Source: Branchipolynoe longqiensis (lineage: Eukaryota; Annelida; Polychaeta; Phyllodocida; Polynoidae). From it: a stretch of 64,000 nt of DNA. The stretch spans positions 15,476,462 to 15,540,461 of the forward strand of contig CM059198.1 in NCBI GenBank assembly GCA_030323885.1. The letters run 5' to 3'. Position 1 is the first letter of the stretch, and every line of letters begins with the position of its first letter. Positions 61,801 through 64,000 of the stretch are shown here, piece by piece. A program made the translations under genes and the position numbers. The notes under the pieces were generated by a model. It was not told where the DNA came from, made no database searches, and saw nothing but the letters and a program-made list of their open reading frames with translations.

Positions 61801-63130
61801 CGAAGTCGCTCAGTTGTAACTTGTAGTTTGGTACATCTAGGTTCAGCCTGTTTTGAGTTATACGTCCTAGCAACATCTAACGTCATTAGAACAGGGTACC
61901 GACGTGTGACTGCGCCCACTGATAGCGACTTTATACTTAAGGGTTGTCCAAAGTGTTTACAGTTGTACAAAGGCTACGACAGGGTTGAGGGGGATTAGTC
62001 AAGTACGACTTAACACAAAAATTAAAACCTTGTATTTCATGAAATATTTAAATATTGACGTGTAGTAGGCCGACTTTGTGGGGAGGGGTGTCTGGAAAAA
62101 GAGTACGATTTGTACAACCGTAAAAATGTTGACAACTTTGGATGGCCCCTTATAATAGTTGTGATTCATTAGTGGTGGTTTTATGTCCATGCATAATCTA
62201 GTCATTTCAGGGCGAGTACCGACTTGTGACAGTGCACACTCATGGCAACTTTATAGTAGTACCCCACTGGGAGATCAGGCCACCAGCACCGTGACCTGAT
62301 ATCCCACTCAGTCACATTATCCTAACACTGAGCCAACCAGTTCTTGCCCTATCCTAATAATGCTGAGCACCTGGCTAGGAAGTAACAAGCATACATTTTT
62401 AAGTCATTGGTTCGAATCCCACGATTTACCAAAACAGGAGATGGATGCTCAACTCATTCGGTCATCCCATCTGGCATTTAGTGACAATAGTGGCGGGTCG
62501 GGGGGAGGGGGGTGGGAGGTACTAAAAAAAAAAGCAACATATATTCTTGTTTCTCAGGGATCGTCACGACAATTTTGAATACCACCAAACCCTTTTCAAA
62601 ATAGTAATCTTGAAGAAAAAGTCAAATATATATATATTTTAATCGCGCCACACCCCAATTAAACAAAAAAAAGGCCGTCTCAACAGGTTAATGTTTGTTG
62701 GGATTTCACCTCCTATCCACAGATAAACTCAGTTTTGCGGTCAAATAAATACATGACAAATTCCTCTGACCAAATAAAAACAAAATAAAAATTGCAATCC
62801 AAAATTATGTATCAAATAAAAAAATTAATTTGTAAACCGACCCCTTGCCCCAAATTCGGACAAAATGTGTACGAGATATTTGGTGGGGGGGGGGGGTGGC
62901 TTTAGAAACACCCAAAAATAGAACCCCTTTTGTTTTGCAGTATATGCTTCACGTTGACCACGGAGCTGTTTGTGATTTACACCTTTGGACGACACCCGAA
63001 GGTTGCCCCTGGTGAGCTGCCCAGGAACTCTTCGCCAACCATCTCGGCGTCTTTCACGGTGGAGAGGAAGAAGGCGAACGGGTTCCTCATCACCCCGAGC
63101 AGCAATGCTGATGCCGCGATTACCATCTGA
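34771..63130 (+). CDS. TMEM241: TMEM241 (SLC35D4-like) Golgi nucleotide-sugar transporter, whole gene span
   Basis: A 14-exon gene, 1,050 nt of coding sequence, 349 residues. It belongs to the drug/metabolite transporter superfamily (UAA/VRG4-type). Mammalian TMEM241/SLC35D4 is a Golgi transporter reported to carry UDP-GlcNAc. I recognised it from conserved blocks in the human order: YVLSVLNFTYPTIFQGWQ, LVGG, WSPAMVLYTISICAGSVSLA, FNPRVYKWIAVH, NYVCGVVLLA, GD, FYKFYMGCLASG. About nine to ten hydrophobic segments fit the fold. All introns are GT-AG with consistent phases (0,2,2,0,0,0,1,2,2,1,2,0,2) and there is no internal stop, so the gene looks intact. The C-terminal tail (from GRHPKVAPGELP) is longer than the human protein (about 296 residues) and hydrophilic. 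Introns total 27 kb and hold most of the window's repeats. Sugar specificity is inferred from family only. Confidence 0.93.
34889..35155 (+). mobile_element. TGCATAGTCCGATG family, left part split by Harbinger
   Basis: Begins AAAGCTGCATAGTCCGATG and proceeds in family order to GTTACTTCAAACTAA, where the Harbinger element starts. The continuation (AAAGTAGATTATAACTA, TATCTCAGAAAATGAG) resumes at 40,312 and runs to about 40,370. Confidence 0.88.
35619..37304 (+). pseudogene. Harbinger MADF/Myb-like DNA-binding protein gene
   Basis: In Harbinger elements this partner protein binds the element ends and helps transposase enter the nucleus. ATG in an ideal context (CCGCCACCATG, 35,619). Exon 1: a Lys/Thr-rich start, a frameshift near 35,697, a Ser/Pro/His-rich low-complexity region (35,720-36,000) ending in KKKR, an in-frame TAG near 36,027, then the MADF domain (DFLQENPVIWNVKMTDYR, KMWEDQA, GWFKSLRDTNTR). 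A one-base slip in the A-run at about 36,242 is followed by LTERQRWIMQTFGFLRSII. Intron 36,358-36,707 (GT-AG, phase 0). Exon 2 is intact: GAALDAAQCDLDAAE, AAFVNYVRDSLMTMPQEQF, then a Pro/Gln tail to TGA at 37,304. At least three lesions make it inactive. Confidence 0.88.
37305..38300. repeat. Inter-gene region with 370-bp polypyrimidine tract
   Basis: 37,305-37,620 is GC-rich and may be a former coding or 3' UTR part of the MADF gene. 37,878-38,255 is almost pure C/T on the plus strand, made of CTCCCC-, CTCTTCCCC- and TTTCTCC-type units. It lies between the 3' ends of the two convergent Harbinger genes. Confidence 0.8.
38559..39949 (-). pseudogene. Harbinger DDE transposase (HARBI1-type)
   Basis: Read right to left: an N-terminal region with a basic RRRRRQQR run, a Harbinger core (RTTYRVPLDLGLKIALTLRH), GALDGKHIACQCPP with the first catalytic Asp, SLYYNYKGFYSVVLLALVD, PYFLIGDDAFALRP with the second Asp, and VVENAFGILANRF with the catalytic Glu. 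All three acidic residues are present. It is broken by two in-frame stops near 39,577 and 39,559 and by frameshifts near 39,310, 39,074 and 38,925. The C-terminal part contains a perfect inverted repeat. Similar length and order to autonomous Harbinger transposases; inactive copy. Confidence 0.92.
38693..38775. repeat. Perfect 33-bp inverted repeat in the transposase gene
   Basis: Arms 38,693-38,725 and 38,743-38,775 are exact reverse complements (starting GCAGAACCAGCAGC), with a 17-nt loop. The duplication replaces part of the transposase C-terminus, producing LQNQQLDR and its antisense readout in one frame. Confidence 0.95.
40873..40919 (+). CDS. TMEM241: TMEM241 exon 2
   Basis: 15 codons plus 2 nt: YVLSVLNFTYPTIFQ, almost identical to the vertebrate block. 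Acceptor TTTTTCAG, donor GG|GTAAGT. Confidence 0.95.
40920..42061. other. TMEM241 intron 2, unannotated part
   Basis: AT-rich; a short duplicated AATTTCCTTTAATRTCAA near 40,948-40,985. No terminal repeats or domain seen. Confidence 0.45.
42062..42402 (+). mobile_element. TGCATAGTCCGATG family, full copy
   Basis: Runs from TTAAAGGTGCATAGTCGGA through CTACATATCCAACTTAGATAC, GTTACACTTCAAATATC and GTTACTTCAGACTAA to ACCACCGGACCAAGCAACTTTAA. The ends are inverted repeats; no coding capacity. Confidence 0.85.
42452..43555 (+). mobile_element. 1.1-kb non-autonomous TIR transposon
   Basis: The left end AGACGGGACCGTAATTCCAGC and right end GTTGGAATTACGAACTCGTC are inverted repeats of about 24 bp. Inverted copy at 16,205-16,950 and partial copy at 29,910-30,250. 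The interior is AT-rich without a protein domain; no superfamily assigned. Confidence 0.72.
43556..44111. other. TMEM241 intron 2, distal part
   Basis: No repeat boundary or exon recognised before exon 3 at 44,112. Confidence 0.45.
44112..44195 (+). CDS. TMEM241: TMEM241 exon 3
   Basis: Begins with the base completing Gly, then WQVLVGGIIMW and GHINLKVSEYY; second membrane segment. Acceptor CCGCCAG, donor AC|GTGAG. Confidence 0.93.
44593..44674 (+). CDS. TMEM241: TMEM241 exon 4
   Basis: WDLIPWSPAMVLYTISICAG then SVSLASL, a membrane segment and the start of the conserved small-residue helix. Donor CTG|GTAAGT, phase 0. Confidence 0.93.
44893..45244 (-). mobile_element. TGCATAGTCCGATG family, full copy
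   Basis: Inverted orientation, from TTATAAGTTGCATAGTATGAAGG to GGAATATGTAACTTAA. Contains AGTTTGAAGTAACTTTACTT, GAGATATTTGAAGTG and TAACAGGTTCTATTAAATTGG. Confidence 0.82.
45340..45705 (-). mobile_element. SINE B copy interrupted by a LINE 3' end
   Basis: SINE B parts at 45,345-45,475 (TGCTGTCCCACTGGGATA) and 45,626-45,705 (ATATCCCACTCAGTCATGTTA) flank about 150 bp (45,476-45,625). The insert reads AGAGGGCTGTGGAGAACAGGGA, GTGCCCCAACAACCCTTGCGG and ends in (GAT)n, the usual form of a truncated RTE-type LINE 3' end. Confidence 0.7.
45742..45819 (+). CDS. TMEM241: TMEM241 exon 5
   Basis: PVPVFFSVRCLITVAGFIVD then YALHKK; aligns with the human PVFLTLHN region. The donor AAG|GTCTGT is weak but GT. 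Confidence 0.9.
45935..46330. repeat. Two fragments of the TGCATAGTCCGATG family
   Basis: One inverted copy from AAAGTTGCGCAATCTGAT (45,927) to about 46,115. A second fragment starts AGAAGCGCATAGTCCGATGAAACC (46,161) and runs to about 46,330. A GA-rich tract follows at 46,345-46,445. Confidence 0.7.
46826..46897 (+). CDS. TMEM241: TMEM241 exon 6
   Basis: VASQLVLIPFLLLCVMATCY then SDPE; one hydrophobic segment and the acidic turn before F-N-P. Phase 0 both ends. Confidence 0.92.
47275..47945. repeat. Minisatellite, about 84-bp units
   Basis: Units share CACACCAGGTCCCAGCTTC, AGTCCCTCTACAGGGACCAGCG, ATCAGTAACTCAGAAGACAC and a variable AACACCCTAC...TCATATAAA part. Copies start at about 47,281, 47,366, 47,452, 47,533, 47,826 and 47,909. 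A MITE (47,540-47,827) splits the array. More units at 50,327-50,502 in the next intron. Confidence 0.88.
47540..47827. mobile_element. MITE with GGGCCGCGCTCAGG ends
   Basis: GGGCCGCGCTCAGGTCTGTC at the left and its inverted counterpart GACGGACCCTGAACGCGGCCC at the right. An internal copy GTTCAGGGTGCGTCTCGGAGACGC lies at about 47,600. It is inserted inside the minisatellite. Confidence 0.82.
48655..48928 (+). mobile_element. SINE B copy
   Basis: Starts near a B-box GGGAGTTTGAATCCAGG, continues GAGTCAAACCAATGGG, GACTGGGTGGGAAATC, CACAAGTCAGTGCC and ends GATATGACCCTAGATGTTAGG. The A-box half of the head is absent. Confidence 0.85.
49293..49341 (+). CDS. TMEM241: TMEM241 exon 7
   Basis: FNPRVYKWIAVHITAV; human counterpart begins FNPDGYFWAIIH. 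Acceptor TTGTTTACAG, donor G|GTAAGT, phase 1. Confidence 0.93.
49650..49782. mobile_element. 133-bp MITE
   Basis: TAATATATGAATGATGTCAC and its inverse GTGACATCATTCATACATTA (one mismatch over 20 bp). Related arms lie at about 52,930-53,015. Non-coding. Confidence 0.85.
50327..50502. repeat. Second block of the 84-bp minisatellite
   Basis: Two units plus a duplicated CAGGTCCCAGGTCC; contains AGTAACTCAGCAGACACACT and CTCTACAGGGACCAGCGAAC, as at 47.3-47.9 kb. It lies in TMEM241 intron 7. Confidence 0.88.
50737..50996 (+). mobile_element. TGCATAGTCCGATG family copy
   Basis: From AAGCTGTATAATCCGATGAAC to AACCACCGGACTATGCAACTTTAA; ends 40 bp before TMEM241 exon 8. The interior between the AACCCAAAATAAAGTAGATT junctions lacks the usual TTTTCACTTCAAATATC part, so it has an internal deletion. 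Confidence 0.82.
51037..51085 (+). CDS. TMEM241: TMEM241 exon 8
   Basis: LYEVYCKTLGSKVNL plus 2 nt; lumenal/cytosolic loop corresponding to human YKILQKS. Acceptor ATTTTACAG, donor GG|GTAAG. Confidence 0.88.
51303..51442. repeat. (CATA)n microsatellite
   Basis: About 140 bp of ACATACAT with TGCATGCATGCA interruption, in TMEM241 intron 8. The His-Thr-Tyr-Ile frames are artefacts. Confidence 0.97.
51615..51650 (+). CDS. TMEM241: TMEM241 exon 9 (36-nt microexon)
   Basis: TLERVFCNYVC between split Gly codons; matches human QQYLNYIF. The acceptor ACGCATAG has a poor pyrimidine tract; donor GG|GTGAG. Chosen because it is the only segment here that links exons 8 and 10 in phase with homology. Confidence 0.82.
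51918..52230. repeat. Direct repeat of about 45 bp, spaced 250 bp
   Basis: GTTCACTGACCTCCC followed by AGRTGAAATGCCACATACAC at 51,921 and 52,171. Each copy is followed by G and a GT, which mimics a small exon, but no frame fits TMEM241. Confidence 0.75.
52231..52322 (+). mobile_element. tRNA-like SINE head
   Basis: TAGATAGGTTAATGGTTAGG resembles a tRNA-Glu-type A box, and GGGTTTGAGTCCCGC matches a B box 45 nt later. No intact cloverleaf was derived, so this is likely a SINE fragment rather than a tRNA gene. Confidence 0.55.
52323..53522. other. TMEM241 intron 9, central part
   Basis: AT-rich to about 52,800; 52,930-53,015 is related to the MITE at 49,650. A short CAGTTCCTCTTT/AAAGAGGAACTG hairpin lies at 53,330-53,361. 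No exon seen. Confidence 0.45.
53523..53834 (+). mobile_element. SINE A, full-length copy
   Basis: tRNA-like head with A box TGGCGGAGTGGTTAGAG (53,530) and B box GGTTCGATTCC (53,592-53,602). The body has GCCAATTTGGCTTTCCACCG, TCAAAGGCCGGTTGCTC and GGTTAAAAATCCCTTGGGTC, then an A-rich tail. The head resembles tRNA-Ser/Leu with a long variable region; it is not a functional tRNA. Confidence 0.9.
54524..54890 (-). mobile_element. TGCATAGTCCGATG family, full copy
   Basis: Inverted orientation; ATTTGCATAATCTGATGG to GAATATGCAGCTTTAA. Contains GCAAATATTTGAAGTGAAAAC. Ends about 150 bp before exon 10. Confidence 0.82.
55044..55078 (+). CDS. TMEM241: TMEM241 exon 10 (35-nt microexon)
   Basis: VVLLAPSSMLL; human counterpart VVLLAFASHPTGD. 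Acceptor CCATTTTCAG, donor G|GTACG (weak). Confidence 0.9.
55683..55865. repeat. GTTCAAAACACTAC motif array, left
   Basis: The 14-bp motif GTTCAAAACACTAC recurs about five times in one orientation, with inverted GTAGTGTTTTCAACC copies between. It pairs with the opposite-orientation array at 57,398-57,520, so the two may be the ends of one 1.8-kb element. Confidence 0.75.
56046..56536. mobile_element. Chimeric MITE copy 2 with SINE tail
   Basis: GGTGCTGTCACATTACGACG to GCGTCGTAATATGACCGCACC. The SINE B tail GATATGACCTTAGATGTTGC at 56,206-56,258 sits between TTTGGCGCACC and AGCAACAGTTTGGC, as in the copy at 14,031. Confidence 0.88.
56562..56938. mobile_element. MITE of the same family, no SINE tail
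   Basis: GGCCCTGTCACACTACGACG to ACGTCGTAATGTGACAGCCC. The interior is a GC-rich palindrome centred on GTTTTGTGCAAGCACAAAAC (56,760). No SINE segment, so it is the simplest form of the family here. Confidence 0.88.
56946..57275. mobile_element. Chimeric MITE copy 3, right end lost
   Basis: Starts TGCTGTCACATTACGACGCT and carries a shortened SINE tail (TATGACCTTAGATGTCAACG) at 57,138-57,158 at the same internal place. The right TIR is not found; the sequence decays after about 57,230. Confidence 0.78.
57270..57590. repeat. SINE tails and right motif array
   Basis: SINE B tails at 57,281-57,320 and 57,537-57,580. Between them, 57,398-57,520 holds GTAGTGTTTTGAAC copies ending in a palindrome TTAAGTTCAAAACGCTAC, the inverse of the array at 55,683. 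Confidence 0.72.
57888..58490 (+). mobile_element. SINE B copy split by a MITE
   Basis: SINE B body 57,888-58,027 (GATAATGTGACTGAGTGGG, CACAAGTCGGTACCCG) stops at CTGACCTTA and resumes at 58,461 (TTAGGTGTTGCCAGAATGTAA). The insert (58,028-58,460), with GGTCGCAA-rich ends, is bounded by TTA on both sides, a Harbinger-type target duplication. Confidence 0.8.
58657..58726 (+). CDS. TMEM241: TMEM241 exon 11
   Basis: DVTAARHYEFLNFYKFYMGC then LA; aligns with the human LYFYRFHGSCCASG block. Donor AG|GTGAG, phase 2. Confidence 0.94.
58727..59475. other. TMEM241 intron 11, first part
   Basis: No repeat family or exon recognised. A short open frame near 59,232 has no domain. Confidence 0.45.
59476..59783 (+). 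mobile_element. SINE B, full length, abutting exon 12
   Basis: A box ATGGCCAAATCAGTAGAGCG (59,481), B box GAGTTCGAATCC (59,525-59,536), the body with GGATAATGCGACTGTGTGG, and the 3' end GATATGACCTTAGATGTTGC then AAACAACAAC. The tail ends about 20 nt upstream of TMEM241 exon 12. Confidence 0.93.
59804..59900 (+). CDS. TMEM241: TMEM241 exon 12
   Basis: GVFGTMLVLMGIRLSESDAD then LLSREFTTSLSK. A SINE B copy ends only about 20 nt before this exon. Acceptor CCCGTTTTTTCAG, donor AAG|GTGAG. Confidence 0.94.
60352..60765. repeat. Two tandem 204-bp units
   Basis: Units start at 60,352 and 60,556 (GGCCATTGACAATGCACTGA) and are over 95% identical. Each contains TTATTTTATTCAAAATTAAT, TATACCAAGCGGTTTGTCTC and TGACTTCTTCTGTATGAAGA. 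Inverted relative to the related elements at 15,144 and 5,197. Confidence 0.92.
61090..61232 (-). pseudogene. LINE reverse-transcriptase C-terminal fragment
   Basis: The minus strand reads KTLVFLILLYGCESWTLKAR then EKRRIESFKLGMEKNTWNIM, the LYGCESWTL motif typical of the region after the RT domain in RTE/Jockey-type LINEs. About 45 residues remain, without start or RT core. Confidence 0.82.
61303..61342. repeat. (TA)n tract
   Basis: TATATCTATCTATATATATT-type run after a CTCCCTCTCC stretch. The 61,343-61,726 remainder of the intron shows nothing recognisable. Confidence 0.85.
61727..61791 (+). CDS. TMEM241: TMEM241 exon 13
   Basis: IVASVLSLLLFQFPLTAINL then L; membrane segment. Acceptor TTTTCAG, donor TG|GTAAGT, phase 2. 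Confidence 0.93.
61858..61940 (-). repeat. SINE B 3' fragment
   Basis: CGTCCTAGCAACATCTAACG then GGGTACCGACGTGTGACTGC; inverted, lacks head. Confidence 0.75.
62206..62478 (-). mobile_element. SINE B copy
   Basis: Inverted: GGGCGAGTACCGACTTGTGA, ACCCCACTGGGAGATCAGGC, TGCCCTATCCTAATAATGC, GGTTCGAATCCCACG, ending in the A-box complement CGGTCATCCCATCTGG. The extreme 3' tail is absent. It lies in TMEM241 intron 13. Confidence 0.88.
62479..62940. other. TMEM241 intron 13, distal part
   Basis: AT-rich with G runs near 62,500 and 62,884-62,897; the last G run lies only 45 nt from the exon 14 acceptor. No element defined. Confidence 0.5.
62941..63130 (+). CDS. TMEM241: TMEM241 exon 14 with stop
   Basis: Completes Cys, then the last membrane segment ICFTLTTELFVIYTFG and a Ser/Thr/Lys-rich hydrophilic tail, ending TGA at 63,128-63,130. 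No AATAAA follows closely; an ATTAAA variant at 63,342-63,347 is the nearest candidate poly(A) signal. Confidence 0.94.
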
Positions 63131-63360
63131 CAGAAATCTTAAGTTATTTTTTAAATGTATTAGCCGAAATTTTAAGCACATATATATTCAATACTTTATT
63201 TCAGACTCAGCATTACAGTAGTTACATAAATCGATTCATAGTAGGTACATAATACTACAATAACCATTATCAAAATGTTGGTCTATATAATATATACACA
63301 TACTTTTATATAAAAATGTGCTTAACATTTCGGCTTCTGCAATTAAAGAAAAAGTGTTTG

Positions 63361-63405
63361 TTTGTTGTTTTACGTCCTAGCAACATCTAAGGTCATATCA
63401 GGACG
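63361..63405 (-). mobile_element. SINE B tail only
   Basis: GTTGTTTTACGTCCTAGCAAC, then CATCTAAGGTCATATCAGGA; a 45-bp severely 5'-truncated copy in the TMEM241 3' flank or UTR. Confidence 0.88.
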
Positions 63406-63437
63406 GGGAAAAAAAAAAAGTGTCATAAATATATATA

Positions 63438-63569
63438 TTGCATATTATTTAGGATTATATATTATATTGGATTATATATGTATGTATAATATATATATAT
63501 TATATATATATAATATAGGTGTAATATATATATATTACACATACATATATAATCCTAAATAATATGCAA
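63438..63569. repeat. AT-rich hairpin element
   Basis: Arms 63,438-63,461 and 63,546-63,569 are perfect inverted repeats (TTGCATATTATTTAGGATTA), with further TA-rich internal pairing. Confidence 0.92.
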
Positions 63570-63729
63570 CACTGGGCCAGATGTTCTTTTTATGTATGCA
63601 ACGAATATGTGCAAGGTACATGCACCTGTGAGCACTACGTCACAGGTTGGAGTGTTCGTCGAGCCTGGCGCTACCGTGTGGTAGTGGGGCTCATTACGGA
63701 CTAGTACCTAACATGTCATAATTGTATAT

Positions 63730-63786
63730 AAATAATACACATTTTGTACATGTTATATTGTAACATGTACAAAATGTGTATTATTT
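63730..63786. repeat. Perfect 26-bp-arm hairpin
   Basis: Arms 63,730-63,755 and 63,761-63,786 (AAATAATACACATTTTGTAC...) are exact reverse complements around 5 nt. Confidence 0.95.
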
Positions 63787-64000
63787 TACTGCATAGCCTA
63801 ATATATATAATATTTAACCTCGGTACTACGCCTCTGGCAACTCGTAGCCCAGGGAGAAGGAAGCCCATCCGGGTCCAGCAATTAGCATAATCAGCTAACA
63901 GCAGGAGGACGTGTGAGCAGCTCTGACAGTTTTTCTACATTTACTACAAACCAAACAGGTTAGTATCTTTCAAATTCGATACATTGGTTTAGTTCATGTT
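63787..64000. other. No feature recognised
   Basis: No exon, repeat boundary or RNA gene was seen in the last 214 bases. Confidence 0.5.

Overview
The window is animal nuclear DNA: genes are split into short GT-AG exons, microsatellites are abundant, and transposon debris fills most of the space. Proteins and repeats suggest a marine invertebrate, probably a mollusc or another lophotrochozoan. The phylum is an impression from the SINE 3' tail and the DIRS and Harbinger content, not a demonstrated assignment. I recognise two host genes with confidence and one tentatively. No bacterial-type operon, CRISPR array, rRNA gene or functional tRNA gene was seen.

Layout. (1) 1-10,665: no coding exon recognised; microsatellites, small TIR elements, a truncated SINE and a 126-bp hairpin. 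(2) 10,666-11,140 (+): last coding exon of a Tribbles pseudokinase, whose upstream exons I cannot find. (3) 11,141-20,490: MITE and foldback elements, several nested. (4) 20,495 to about 24,340 (-): a decayed DIRS-type tyrosine-recombinase retrotransposon, split by a SINE and a 701-bp solo LTR. (5) 25,843-26,524 (+): a LINE C-terminal fragment split by a SINE. (6) 27,420-31,1xx (+): a tentative two-exon gene for a small CxxC protein. (7) 34,771-63,130 (+): a complete 14-exon gene for a TMEM241 (SLC35D4-like) Golgi nucleotide-sugar transporter of 349 residues, assembled from conserved exon segments and matching splice phases. Its introns hold almost all remaining repeats, including a 5.2-kb degenerate two-gene PIF/Harbinger transposon in intron 1. 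(8) 63,131-64,000: SINE tail and two near-perfect hairpins.

The nested insertions give relative ages. A Harbinger element split an older TIR repeat. A SINE and an LTR split the DIRS reading frame, and removing them rejoins it. One MITE family carries a SINE tail at the same internal position in separate copies, so it was amplified as a chimera. The host genes show no functional link to each other; Tribbles (signalling/ubiquitin scaffold) and TMEM241 (Golgi transport) appear to be unrelated neighbours.
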